Below are positions 33,870 through 44,348 of a stretch of DNA of 64,000 bases, piece by piece. The notes beneath the pieces were generated by a model. It made no database searches. It was given only the letters and a program-made list of their open reading frames with translations, and was not told the origin of the DNA. Position 1 is the stretch's first letter. Every line of letters begins with the position of its first letter. The DNA is from Erigeron canadensis. Lineage: Eukaryota > Streptophyta > Magnoliopsida > Asterales > Asteraceae. Location of the stretch: NCBI RefSeq assembly GCF_010389155.1, contig NC_057762.1, forward strand, positions 7,799,513-7,863,512, written 5' to 3'. The position numbers and the translations under genes were made by a program.

Positions 33870-34444
33870 AGCCCCCCAGTTTAATATAAGGAGCTGCAAA
33901 GATCGTTGTATTAAACTCGAAGAACCTCTATAGCTCTTGCTCGCCAGAGTATCGCCTTGTCTTGATAATTCTTAACCCTGCTCTCCTACACCTCAACAAC
34001 TTCGTATATTAAGCCTGTCACGAAGGTTGATCAAGTCTTGTCATTTAATCCATTACAAGGTTTGATCAGCTTTCGAAATGCAAGGGAACAAAGGTTTCAG
34101 AAGATATATTATAGGTATTTGAAATACTGAGAGAAGCTCGAGGGCTATCTTTGTAAGTGTATCAATAGGTTGTAGTGAAATGGTCGTTTTCCTGAAGTAG
34201 AGGGGTGAAGTTTGTAAATGTGTGGTAGGCTTGTAATTAGTGGGTGCATATCTCGAGAGTTCAAGATTTAAGCCACCGATCATGATTACTTTCTCACACT
34301 TCTTTATTGTTTCCAGAGATATCTTTTTTCTCATCTTTCTTTGATTGTAACGACGGTGCCCCAAAGTTCGAGAAGATCTTGCTTCTACATTTCTTCTTTG
34401 AGGTAACAATCTTTTTTCTTCCATATTTTGATTTTTCTTCAAGA

Positions 34445-36391
34445 ATGTCAAAAAGAGGTATACACAATACTCATTCCTTAGTGGATGATGATGTGTTGAA
34501 TGAGTTTGTTGCTAAGTATTTTTCCGGCCGCCGTCAGTCATTTCGATTGCCTAATCGGAATCAGACAATGATGGATCCTCCTGCCGGTTATGTGGGTGTG
34601 TATGTTAAAATGTTCACTCATGGGAGTTTTAGATACCCTTTTTCGAAATTTTTCCTTGACATTTTAAAATACTATAGTTGTCATATATCCATGATTCATC
34701 CACTTGGGTGTGCACGTATTATGGGTTTTGAAATTGTATGTCGGGCCCATGGTTGTAATCCCACAGTGTCCCTGTTTCGAAAGCTATGTAATGTGTGTGC
34801 TGCTGGCGACTGGATAACGATAGCAAATAGGCCAAAAGTGGATTTTATTGTAAAGGGTGGGGTTGATATCCGTGATTGGAAGGACGAGTTTTTATATATG
34901 CTAAGTATTTGATTCCTGATGACTACCATGCATTGGTTGAGAGGGAAAACCTTGTGGTTCGTAAGAAAGGATGGTTCACCGATAGTATTCCCCGTAAGGA
35001 TGTTGGGGAAATATTCAATATATTGCTTAAGGAGGGGATGACTGTATATTTGTATCCTGAAGGAATTTCATTAAGGGCTGGGGTTGTAAACAATATTGCT
35101 GAAGATGAGGAAAAGTTTGATGGTAGGTGTTTATTTATCTAGGATATTGTTGCTTTTTGTTTTGCAACGAGACTGAAAATATATTGATATGCAGATATGT
35201 CTTACTTGCAATTTGTGAAGAAAGGTGCCAAGGAGGTATCTGGAGCTCCTCGTGCTGAACCGTCTGCTGCTGCGGGTAAAAATGATACTATCGCTGATAG
35301 CGGGGAAGTTGCATGTCGACTTCCTGCCCCGGTGAATACTGTTGATATCAAGGCTGGGAACGTTTCTAAAAGGAAAGATGATGTCCCGTCTGATACGACA
35401 ATTGTTGGTCGTCTAAAAAGGGCAAAAATTGCTGCTGGTACTGCTGGAAAGCTAGGTAACAGTCCGTCTGGGGGTGACGTGTATGTTGCTTCACGAGGGG
35501 GAAGAATTGTGGGAAAGCCAATATCCAAGAACCTACGTACCACTGCTGATGGCTCCTCAGATGGTAGATACTTTCTTTAGTGCCATCTTCTTCTGTTTCC
35601 CTCTTCTTTTTTTTTTGATGTTTTCCATTGTTTTTATTTGTAGCTCATGAATACTATGAGTCAGAGTGGGTTTTTCGTTCTTCACTTCCCAAAAAATCAG
35701 TTGAGGATGCTCGTGCTCAAAATCCGCTGGAATTCTTGAAATCTATGAGTGAAGATAGTGATGCTCATAATCTGATGGTGCAACAACTGATGTTAAGGTA
35801 TGGGGATTCTCTAAAAGATCTTGCTTTTGAGAAAGAGAAGAGTGAAGGTCTTCACAAAATGGCTCAGTTGTTGGAGGCCAAACTGAATTCTTCTGATCAG
35901 AAGGTTGTAGCTGATTTAAAGCGAAAATTGAGCGAGGCTGAGACTGCATTGGGATTGCAGAGTAGTGACTTGTCTTCCAAAGTTGAGGAGAATGCCAAAT
36001 TGAAGGCTGAGTTGCAATCCAAAATTGCCGAATATGCTGAGCAGTTGTCTTCTTTGACCACCAGGTAGAGTCATTGAGGCTGGATCGTAAGAGATTGATC
36101 ACCGAATTTGTTCCATATGCTTGTAAAACACTGCTAGGTAGTCGTGAAGTGTGCCAGTCCATTGGTGGTGGTATCTCAGCCAATCGTGAAGGGGAGAGGG
36201 CTAGAGTTTTGGAAGAGTTTGTCGTGGAAGGTCATGTTGATTTAAGCAGGCGTGCAGATTATAAGCCTGGTGCATTTGAGGAAGTGGCTGTAGCTGCTAT
36301 GGAGTGGGAGCGGGCTGCGTTTCCTTTCATTGATGTGTTAAGTTCCAAGCCTGACGCTTCCACTGATGAGCTTTTACAACTTCGTCCTTAG
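34445..36391 (+). pseudogene. Antisense gene of the gypsy element (PF04195-like, coiled-coil C-terminus), spliced, two frame breaks
   Basis: Start ATG at 34445 (MSKRGIHNTHSLVDDD). The N-terminal domain has PPAGYVGVYVKMF, RYPFSKFFLDILKYY and IHPLGCARIMGFE, the pattern of the plant 'putative gypsy type transposon' domain PF04195. Exons: 34445-35122, 35195-35563, 35644-36391, with GT-AG introns that keep frame (GATG/GTAGGT and GCAG/ATATG). The middle is low complexity and basic (LKRAKIAAG). The C-terminal part is a long coiled coil (KLNSSDQKVVADLKRKLSEA) ending at ELLQLRP. A 2-bp insertion near 34893 and a 1-bp shift near 36066 interrupt the frame. Function in the element is unknown. Transcription would oppose the retroelement's own. 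Confidence 0.7.
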
Positions 36392-36696
36392 GTATACTTG
36401 CTTTGTGCTTTGTTTGGACGTGTGTAGGTGTATGTTTTAAACAATGTTATGTATGTGGATGGAACTCCTAACCCTTTCTACCCCCACCAACAACTTCGTA
36501 TGTTAAGCCTATCACGAAGTTTGTCCAAACCTTGTAGTTAAGCCATTACAAGATCTGGGCAACTGCTGGGTGTAGGTAAGCCGGGGTTTCAGAATCCTTT
36601 TGTGTCACCATGTTTGTTCATTGGTGATGTTTATAACCCGTATGTAACTGCAGTTTGTATGCATGTTTGTTGCGCATCTCATAATGTAATTGCTTT

Positions 36697-36911
36697 GTGT
36701 GAGGTTGCGATCCTTCTTCACTTAGCAAATGGTGCTCGAGGGCGACCTTTTTTTATATATGTGTGAGGTTATGATCCTCTTCACTTAGCAAATGGTGCTC
36801 GAGGGCGACCTTTTTTATATATGTGTGAGGTTATGATCCTCTTCACTTAGCAAATGGTGCTCGAGGGCGACCTTTTTTATATATGTGTGAGGTTATTATC
36901 TTCTTCACTTT
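36697..36911. repeat. Tandem repeat, period 62-64 bp, about 3.4 units
   Basis: GTGTGAGGTTATGATCCTCT and GCTCGAGGGCGACCTTTTTT recur at 36697, 36761, 36823 and 36885. Period changes reflect the length of the T-run. It lies where pol would be expected in the gypsy element. Confidence 0.95.
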
Positions 36912-38009
36912 AGAAAAAACTATGTAAGCAAAATGAAATTATAAATGAAGTTGGAGAGAGTTACGTGGATCAATATTGTGAGTGATAGGTTGTCTTCCCG
37001 CAGCTTATTTTGTAAAAGGATGCTTCCCTAGGTAGCTTTATATGTTTTGTCCTTGCTGGGTGCAGGATCCTTTTTGTTTGACGAATTCCTTTGACTAGAT
37101 GTGCTAGCTTTCCAATCTTTATTGCTTCATCTATTCTTCAGTTGGTAACATGAATTTGTATCATGTCCTATATCTTTGTGGAATTCATAGTACTTGGTTT
37201 TGTTTCTACGTCATGTGTAAGGTGGTGCTGGAAATGTCTTTCCTATTGCTTTTGTTAGCAGTATCTTTCGTGATGTTTTGGGAGTGTCACTGGATTATAT
37301 TCTTTCTATTGGAGAGTGTAATGGGCTTGGTTGTCTTTCCCTTTACTCCATTTGCTTCTTTCGTTTCTTGATGTGCCTGTTGTTTGCTATGTTCAAACGT
37401 TCGACAAGTTCCATGTATTAAACCAGAGATTCTTTGGGATTCTGGCATCCCTGGAATTCCCTGGGTTTTATTCGTGTATCGCTAGATGAAGTCTCTTATT
37501 GTTTCATGTGTTGGCTAAAGATTGAAATTTCTGATTTGAGATCATCAAAACTGTTTATAGATCCGTCCTGGAGGTTTGATAGCCATTCTCTTGCATCACT
37601 CATGAGTCCCATTCTGAATTCCTTGCATGCCACTGGTTCAATCCAATTTTGCATTTCTGCTGCCCCTTCAAAATCTTGAAAAAAAATCGTCGGGATCGTT
37701 CTTTCCCGGTATATGCCCCTAGGTGGGAGGGGTATTTCGTGTTTGCTGTTAATGGGTAGCTTTTTATCCATTCTGTAAATGTGGATTTTCGCAAAGTTTT
37801 GCTCAAGGTGAATGGTCTTGGCGTGATAAATTGTTTAGGGTACAAATTGTGACTCCAGGGGTATGTTGTGTGAATATTGGGTTGTTGTATAGACCCATAT
37901 TGATAACCTGGGTGATATGGAACCCTAGGTATTTGATTGGCCTCGGTTGTGCGCTTCTTCTTGATTTGATCTGACACTCTGGGGGTTGTGGTACATCCTG
38001 GGTTTTGTG

Positions 38010-38289
38010 TGCCCAGGGTATTGGTTTGAGATCCTGGGGTTTCTGCCTCCAGGTATTGCTTTGGGAACTTGGGATTTCTGCCTCCAGGTATTGGGTTGAG
38101 ATCTTGGGGTTTCTGCCTCCAGGTATTGGTTTGAGATCCTGGGGTTTCTGCCTCCAGGTATTGTTTTGAGAACCTGGGGTTTCTTCCTCCAGGTATTGGT
38201 TTGAGAACCTGAGGTTTCTTCCTCCAGGTATTGGTTTGAGAACCTGGGGTTTCTGCCTCCACGTATTGCTTTGAGGACTGCCTCCAGGT
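38010..38289. repeat. 35-bp tandem array, about eight units, in gag
   Basis: Units begin at 38045, 38080, 38115, 38150, 38185, 38220 and 38255 (GCCTCCAGGTATTGGTTTGA...). The spacing is exactly 35, not a multiple of three, yet all three minus-strand frames stay open through it. Confidence 0.95.
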
Positions 38290-38499
38290 ATTGGTTTGCC
38301 ATGGCTATTGAAAGCTGTATTGGAATTTATCATTCTTCCGGCTATCACCCCGATCGTGCGAAGGTGATGTAGGGTATTGATGATGTTGTCATGATTTTGA
38401 AGTATATATCCCTCATCAGACAATGATGTTAAAGTGGAGGTAATGATTGTTGTTCCTGATGGAGATTTTATGGCCACCTTGGTTATTTGAGCCTAGGTT

Positions 38500-38650
38500 G
38501 ATCTGCCCCTGGGTTTTTGGGCCCAGATCAATGTGTCCCTGGGTGTGAGGCCCCAAGCTTGTTTGCCCCTGGGCGTTGCACCCCAGGTTGATATGACCCT
38601 GGGTATTTGACCCCGAGTTTGTTTGACCCTGGGTGTTGGATCCCGGGTTG
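38500..38650. repeat. 30-bp coding repeat in gag
   Basis: CCCTGGGTGTT... and CCCCAGGTTGATATGACCCT units recur about every 30 bases, encoding ten-residue repeats with NTQGQ or NTQGH. In-frame length keeps the gag frame open. Confidence 0.85.
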
Positions 38651-39093
38651 TTTGGATTTTGAGTATTGTTTTGCGATCCCGCTGCATTGTTTGGCATTTG
38701 GACTCTTGATCGAGGATCGTGCGGTTGCCTTCGCCTTCCGCTTGGCGGTGTGTCACCGTCATACTCATCATATTCTTCGTCGAAGTTGATTGCCCTACCT
38801 GCCAATTCTCCTGCGTCTTGAAGATGTCTTAGAGTGCTCAAGATGTTGGTATAGTTTTGCCTTATATATGCATCGTTGAGCGGGGGTTGGGCTGATGTGG
38901 AGGCATAGGTTGCCCCTGTTGTTAAAGGTGTTATGGGTGTGCCATCTTGATTTCGATTTAGATCTATGCTTTCTCCACCGAAACCAGGTAGCGGCCTATT
39001 TTCCTCACTCATGATTCTAGGTTTTTAGGGTTTAGGAAAACAAAAATTTTGTAGATTTTGCTGTTCGGAGAATGTCTCGTGGATGGCGCCAAT

Positions 39094-39633
39094 TGTTTGT
39101 ACAGCCAATCCGTTAGCCTAGAAAGGAGGAATGAGGGTGTTTGTGGTTGTTCGTTGGCGATTCCCTTCCGGTAAGGTGTGAGAACCTTTTGTACGCCAAG
39201 AAAGTATGTATGTGTATTGTGAGTGTAGAGAGAATGATCTCTATTGTTTATCGCATCCCTATTTATAGGGTGGATGTATCTTGTTCTCCAAGTATGGTTT
39301 CCATGGGTCGTGTATATCTCTTCCGGGAATAGGGGATTCGTTCTCATCTTCTTTCCTAATATATAAGATTCTTGATAGATACAAATCATGTCCTTGTTTA
39401 CCGAAAGTAGAACGTACCCTTTAAGCGTACCCTATTGGAATAGATTTGTTACCTTCTTTTGAGGAGATTAGTAGTTATCCGTGTAACTAACTATGCTGGA
39501 GATAAATGCAGATCTTCATATTGAGAGGATGTATATCCTTTCCATAATTATCGGATTGAGGTAGTCTGCGTGTAGGCTCCGTAATGAGGCTGCGGTTAGG
39601 CTCCGTAGTGAGGCTGGGTGGGTAACACCAACA
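39094..39633 (-). repeat. 5' LTR of the Tat-like element
   Basis: On the plus strand TGTTTGTACAGCC... to ...GGTAACACCAACA, 540 bp with TG...CA ends. It has a short internal duplication (TAGGCTCCGTAATGAGGCTG and its repeat, 39573-39616) that is absent from the 3' LTR. Confidence 0.88.
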
Positions 39634-40180
39634 AATAGCACATCAAATATTAGAATGGAAATCGTATCTATTTAATAACAAATTAATCTTCTGAACAAAT
39701 TATTTCAACTTTTTTACGAACATAGGTAAAGGTTGTGGATCAAAGACCGTGGAGAATTGGTGCAGTTTTTAGGTAGCTGTTGGCATGGGGTGTATATTTC
39801 TGTATTTTCACATTCGACTAACTTGACTTTCTTTCTATCAAATTCTTTTATCACGTGTTTGACTGGTTAGAAATATAACATAACTAAAAAGTAAATATGC
39901 TAAAATGAACATCCCTACATGTATAAAGATTAAGAAAAGAAAGAAGAGAATGTGAAGTTGATAACAAGCGTAGCTTATTTTGTGTAGGTATACACACGAA
40001 GTTTACCAAATGCGAAAGTCAAAACTTCCAAAGGCTAAACAAGAGACTTCGGTTACCAAGATTCACCATAAAAATGTTGCAATTTTGTAAGGGTTTTTTT
40101 TTTTTTTTACATGAATACATGTAGATGATCTAAGTGTATGTTGTCATGGCAAAGTTAAAAGCAAAAAAGGATAGCAAGCC
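39634..40180. other. Intergenic DNA, no feature seen
   Basis: AT-rich sequence with a T-run near 40098-40109. No open frame or repeat recognised. Confidence 0.5.
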
Positions 40181-40280
40181 TATAAGGACGGTCCTTATAG
40201 CCCGTCAGCCCCGCGTCCGGTGTGCGTCCGACGCAACAATCGGCCCAGACGCTAGTAGCATCTGCTGCGTCTGGGCGGTG
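40181..40280. repeat. Two strong hairpins
   Basis: CTATAAGGAC-G-GTCCTTATAG at 40180-40200 is a perfect inverted repeat. CCCAGACGC...GCGTCTGGG at about 40245-40277 forms a second. The region is GC-rich against its neighbours and may be a MITE edge. Confidence 0.7.
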
Positions 40281-40311
40281 GCTTCCGAATTTAGACGTGA
40301 GAAAGGAGGCA

Positions 40312-40557
40312 TCAGGTGGGGTCCGAAACAAAAAAAAAATTGATTTGTTCTTGACACTCAAGCTGAGTACAATGCCCCGTTTGTATATAATTGATTTGTT
40401 CTTGATACCATTTCTTTTTTGCTTGAAGTTTTAGACCAATTTCAACAAGTTCGTCTTTGAACATTTGGTGGTCAAGGATATCAGCCATGATACTGTTATT
40501 CACTTGATCGACAGTCATTGGTGGTTTTCGGTTAGGGGCATTTGATGAAGAAGCCAT
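40312..40557 (-). CDS. Small unknown protein, truncated member of a divergent pair, 81 residues
   Basis: The ATG at 40557 (MASSSNAPNRKPPMTVDQVN) is followed by IMADILDHQMFKDELVEIGL and a basic, helical KLQAKKKWYQEQ. It aligns from its first residue with the plus-strand gene at 40882 (MALSSSKKN...; IMANIKED; EL...RYLRKKRQQ), so the two are paralogues in head-to-head order. The C-terminal half is missing: after YQEQINY a short duplicated stretch (CAAGAACAAATCAAT, twice) leads to a stop at 40312. A TATA-like CTATAAATACTG lies about 55 bases upstream. No known domain. Confidence 0.5.
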   Translation of the reverse strand: MASSSNAPNRKPPMTVDQVNNSIMADILDHQMFKDELVEIGLKLQAKKKWYQEQINYIQTGHCTQLECQEQINFFFVSDPT

Positions 40558-40881
40558 TGCAGATGTATAAAAGTTTGAGTTTTGAAATGAAATATCTGGT
40601 AAGGAGGCAGTATTTATAGCTGAAGTTAAAAACACTCCTCCAACGTTCAAAATTCAAAATATTTACAGTTACGGTCCCTCCAGCATTCAATTCAAAAAAT
40701 TTACAATTACAGTCCCTCAAACGGCCAAAAATTTAAAAAAAATTACAATTACAATCCCTTAACGACTAGCTACATTATCACTTTATAAATAGCTACCCGG
40801 AGCCTTAACCAGTTTCATCACCATTCCATTTGTGTTTAATCTACAAACTTGTTTCATCTACTAACTCATTCACCATTCCAA
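40558..40881. promoter_or_regulatory. Shared promoter region between two divergent paralogues
   Basis: TATA-like boxes point both ways: CTATAAATAC on the minus strand near 40610 and TTTATAAATAGC on the plus strand near 40781. Between them about three repeats of roughly 40 bp (AATTTACAATTACAGTCCCT variants) run from 40636 to 40765. Each start codon lies 55-100 bases from its TATA. Confidence 0.55.
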
Positions 40882-41337
40882 ATGGCTTTATCATCATCAA
40901 AGAAAAATGTTCACCGACCTCGTCTCACCGAAGATGAGATGAAAACACGAATCATGGCCAATATCAAAGAGGACACCCTCATTCAAACTGAACTCTCTGG
41001 GGTCATGCGTTACCTACGGAAGAAGAGACAACAATGCGAGTAACGCGTTCAGGAAATAGAAGCACTAGGCCGCAAGGTCTCAAAACACGAAGAGGCATAT
41101 TCGTTATTTCTGCAAGATGAGAGCAAAAGGGTGAAGAGGGTGATCGATAATGTTTTTAAGGCCAGTCACACGTTGACCGACCAATGCACTTGGACCGATT
41201 CGTACCACGACAACTGCGGAGAAGACAAATCAACGTGGGAAGTCAAATGCCCACAACACGACAAGTGGTGGGCCAATGAAAGGGCTTACCATGGATTAGG
41301 AAAAATGTCAATCAAAGATGACGACGATGAAAAGTAA
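40882..41337 (+). pseudogene. Small unknown protein gene with one internal stop
   Basis: The frame from the ATG at 40882 encodes about 151 residues if the TAA at 41041-41043 (codon 54) is disregarded; the same frame continues uninterrupted to the stop at 41335-41337. The N-terminal half is basic and helical (LTEDEMKTRIMANIKEDTL). The C-terminal half has four cysteines and conserved-looking aromatics (CTWTDSYHDNCGEDKSTW; CPQHDKWWANERAYHGL) and ends in an acidic-lysine tail. I do not recognise the family. It pairs with the divergent paralogue at 40312-40557. The single stop suggests recent loss, or a sequencing difference. Confidence 0.5.
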
Positions 41338-41636
41338 TTGTAACATTATTATGTATTTCATGTTTTTTTTCCAGTACTGTCTTTTTTATTATTGTAGTAT
41401 CTTTTATTTTTCAGTAATGTAATGCGTTTTAATTATAATAAAATGTGTTTGTTTAGTTTTGTGAAAAATAAAAATGAAATAATATAATAATGGATGAATA
41501 GTGTTAGAAGTGGGTTAAAAGTGGTTCCTTATAAGGAGAGGCCTAAGCAATTTGGGAATTTTTACTTTTGACAATGATAAAGTCTACAAACATTTACATG
41601 GTATCAAGTTATTTCAAGCTATACACCTATAATATT

Positions 41637-42480
41637 GTTGGGAAAAAAGTGCATTTTTCCATCACTTTGGACATCAATAAATATATGGTCATGTGACATA
41701 TATCTAAAACCGTTTAGTGGGTTGTATAGTCTCTAGCCAAGGCTACGCGAACTAAGATGCGTCCAAATTGGGTTAAAGATGAATAAGATATCGAGTCTCA
41801 AAGTAGTGTGTTTGGTGCATAAGTTGGAGTTCAAAACCATTTGTCTCACATTGGTGTGGGATCTAAACTTCCACTAGTTTATAAGTGGAAGTTTCTACGC
41901 TATGTCAAGATCTTGTGTTTGTGTTTTACTCTAGCTCCTACCCGCGCGCAGAGGGGGTGTAGAAAACGGGTTTCTAGGTCAAAATTTTCTAAACCAATGC
42001 GTGTACCTGTGGACACGAATGCAACTCGAAAATAGTGGGGCTCCTTTTTGCTGCGACCCAGGAAAAACCCGACCCAGTTTTTGACCCATTAAGAATGATC
42101 TAGAATAAGCTGTTGGAATGTTTGTAACTCCTGAAACTGATGTCATATTACTTTTGTAATTAAATCACCATTATTGCTAATTAGTTATGTGAGTTACAAT
42201 TTTGTGTATAAAAGGTCCGATCAGGGACTCGGGAAATACACAACAACACACAGAATTCGTATCACACACACATACACTCTTTTGGGTTCTTGTTCTCTGA
42301 AACAACATCAATCCCTATGCTCCGTTCTTCTTTCAGGCAAGTGATCAACGTCCGGCAGTACGCTACTTTCAACCGGTGTACCCTGGGAACATACGACGAA
42401 TCTGTTTAAGAGAATCGTGTCAAACACAAGCCTGGTTATACTTTGTTTTGTTACGTTTCTTTTGTTTTGCAGGAACTGTT
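41637..42480 (+). mobile_element. Probable copia solo LTR
   Basis: It starts TGTTGGGAAAAAAGTGCATT, a typical copia LTR opening, and holds a TATA-like GTGTATAAAAGGTCC at 42203-42217 followed by an AC-rich leader (ACACAACAACACACAG). No coding sequence or second LTR is nearby. The right border is uncertain (42480-42500) and no target duplication was found. Confidence 0.45.
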
Positions 42481-43035
42481 CGTGTTGCCAATTTTATTTA
42501 AATGTGTTTTTCATTATGTTCCTGTTTAATAGCTTCATCATTATCTATCGTATTGTAATATTTTAAAGGACTCCATATTATTATTATACTGTTTATTGTA
42601 TTATTACTTCGGGTTGAAAATTTGTTCTAATTATACGTATAATTGCAAAGATTTTTATAGATATATGATACATATTATTATATACACATGATAGCCAATG
42701 TATTGATGGTCCATTGATAACGTTTTAAACCTCAAAATATTCACCAGAGTTTGAATCTTATTTTTCTACATTTATACTAGCAAATTATTAAAAGGTTAAA
42801 GGAGAGGGGAGAGGGGGCCACCCAATAACATATTCTATTTATAATTCTTACTCTATTAATGTTAAGAATTCATAAAGATATTATACATCTTTTTGTATGC
42901 ACAATGTTAATATCGTTTTAACAGTATGTTATGTAGTTTTAAGTGTTTGGTTTTACCAATAGATGTAACAACCATGTTTAGAAATTGTCACGGAAGGGAC
43001 TGTCTGGCACAAGGCTTTTTAAGGGTTTTTTGGGA

Positions 43036-43989
43036 GTTTTTTTTCCAAATTAGTATAGTTTCAATAATATTTATCGTTTTAGTATAAAACATAATTAAAC
43101 ATTATATTTATATTTACTAAATATAATAAATAAAGATATGTTAGTATACAACTTAATTAAACATTCAATTAGGTGGGTTGGTCAGGGGTATTTTCTAAAT
43201 CTATTATGTGGGCCTCGAAGGTGAGTTTTCCCCAATGTCTCGGGTTCGAATTTTGGGTTTCTCATCTCAAGGTATTTTCCTTAAAGAGGGGGTTGGAGGT
43301 CCAACAATTTGTTGGTTAAAATTGTCTTCAATACGTCTGAATCAAAACTAACTTTATAAAAAAAGTGTTGATAAATATACAAAAAATCACTAACAAAGAA
43401 ATAGTAAAATATAATGGTATTTCTGTTGAAACTATAGAATAAATGATAAATCAAATGCGGATCGTCAAATCAATGGAAGAGACATTTCTAGAGAGGATGT
43501 CATCCAATTGAGAATAACATCTTTGATTAACTACCAAATAATTGCTTTTAGCTTTAGCTATTATCCTATTTATCTCAGATTATTAAACTAATTGGCGTAT
43601 AATAATATCAAATTAGATCGATATTATAGAGCATAAATTTTTAGTGTTTGGGACATACTTGATCGATTTGTATTCACGTGTCATTGTAAATGCCGATATT
43701 TTTGTCTTTGTAGTGTTGTTTCATCTTCAGAAAACTCATAGTATCGATTTTGTGTTTTCCTAATTAATCAATGTGTATGGTTGTATTTTTTATACCCAAT
43801 CTTTATTGAAAGAAAAAATGAACGTGAATGCAATCGAACAACAGGTGTTATCAACATATTTTTATTTATTATATTTAATAGATATAAATATAATGTTTAA
43901 TTATGTTTTATACTAAAATGGTAAATATTATTGAAACTATACTAGTTTGGTAAATAAGTTTTCCCACTACACTATTTTGGAAAAAAAAC
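43036..43989. mobile_element. Inverted-repeat element of about 950 bp
   Basis: The left arm (43036-43156) with TAGTATAGTTTCAATAATAT and TAGTATAAAACATAATTAAA reappears inverted at 43848-43989. Arms are about 120-140 bp. The centre holds a SINE-like piece (43165-43340) and AT-rich DNA. No transposase and no clear target duplication. Confidence 0.65.
43165..43340 (+). mobile_element. Possible SINE inside the inverted-repeat element
   Basis: GTGGGTTGGTCAGGGG could be an A box and CGGGTTCGAATTTTG a B box, about 75 bases apart. The spacing is longer than usual, so this is weak. Confidence 0.3.
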
Positions 43990-44169
43990 TCGATTTTTTG
44001 GTGCTAAGGCTTTAGGTTTTGAAAAATAAGCTCCTTCTTAAAAAAGAATCCCTGTTTGGATAGAGAGGCGGGAGGCTTTTAATTTTTATAAAAAAGCCCC
44101 AATGGGCTTATAAATAAAAGCTCTTTGATGAAGCGTTAGAAGAAAAGCCCCAACCCTTAATTATTAAAA

Positions 44170-44348
44170 GGAAAATGACTAATCCTTCTAACAAAATAGC
44201 ATAATAATCCTCCTAACACTTTAAAAAGGTGACATGTGGTATCCACTAATTCTCTTTCCTAATCTAGCCCCCTGATTTTTTCACATGTCATCATCCAATG
44301 GTTAGGAGAATTTTTAGGCTATTTTGTTTGAAGGATTAATCATTTCCC
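44170..44348. mobile_element. MITE with about 30-bp inverted ends
   Basis: GGAAAATGACTAATCCTTCT at the left pairs with AAGGATTAATCATTTCCC at the right, then CAAAATAGC/GCTATTTTG. A related partial copy lies at 32166-32300. The short flank TAAAA may be a target duplication but is not certain. Confidence 0.7.

Larger units (their letters stand above)
37100..39012 (-). pseudogene. gag of the Tat-like gypsy element
   Basis: gag proteins form the cytoplasmic particle that packages the element's RNA. The ATG at 39012 opens MSEENRPLPGFGGESIDLNR, followed by a low-complexity part made of ten-residue repeats (NTQGQINLGS type, 38500-38650). A 35-bp tandem array (38010-38289) shifts frame repeatedly. 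The conserved capsid-like block lies at 37700-37496 (FFQDFEGAAEMQNWI; ARFQ-type context, LSNLQDGSINSFDDLKSEIS). Beyond the stop near 37496, a zinc-knuckle-like YYEFHKDIGHDTNSCYQLK can still be read at about 37205-37145. The frame is broken at several points. No protease follows. Confidence 0.7.
33363..39633 (-). mobile_element. Ty3/gypsy element, Tat/Retand-like, with antisense gene and no pol
   Basis: It lies on the minus strand: 5' LTR 39094-39633, primer-binding site just below it (TTGGCGCCATCCACGAG on the minus strand, 39092-39076), gag 39012-37100, then non-coding DNA. A spliced gene on the opposite strand occupies 34445-36391, the polypurine tract (CTGGGGGGCTTG, 33870-33881) follows, and the 3' LTR is 33363-33869. 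An antisense gene near the 3' LTR is known from Tat/Retand-type elements. Protease, reverse transcriptase, RNase H and integrase are absent, so the copy is non-autonomous. The LTRs differ at only about a dozen positions, which implies a fairly recent insertion. Confidence 0.82.

Noticed and set aside
35202..36183. Minus-strand frames of 113 and 146 codons
   Set aside because: They are shadows of the antisense gene exons, which have splice signals and a recognisable domain on the plus strand.
36697..36911. CRISPR-like array
   Set aside because: Units are contiguous with no unique spacers, in a plant retroelement; it is an ordinary tandem repeat.
38010..38289. CRISPR-like array
   Set aside because: Contiguous 35-bp units without spacers, within gag.
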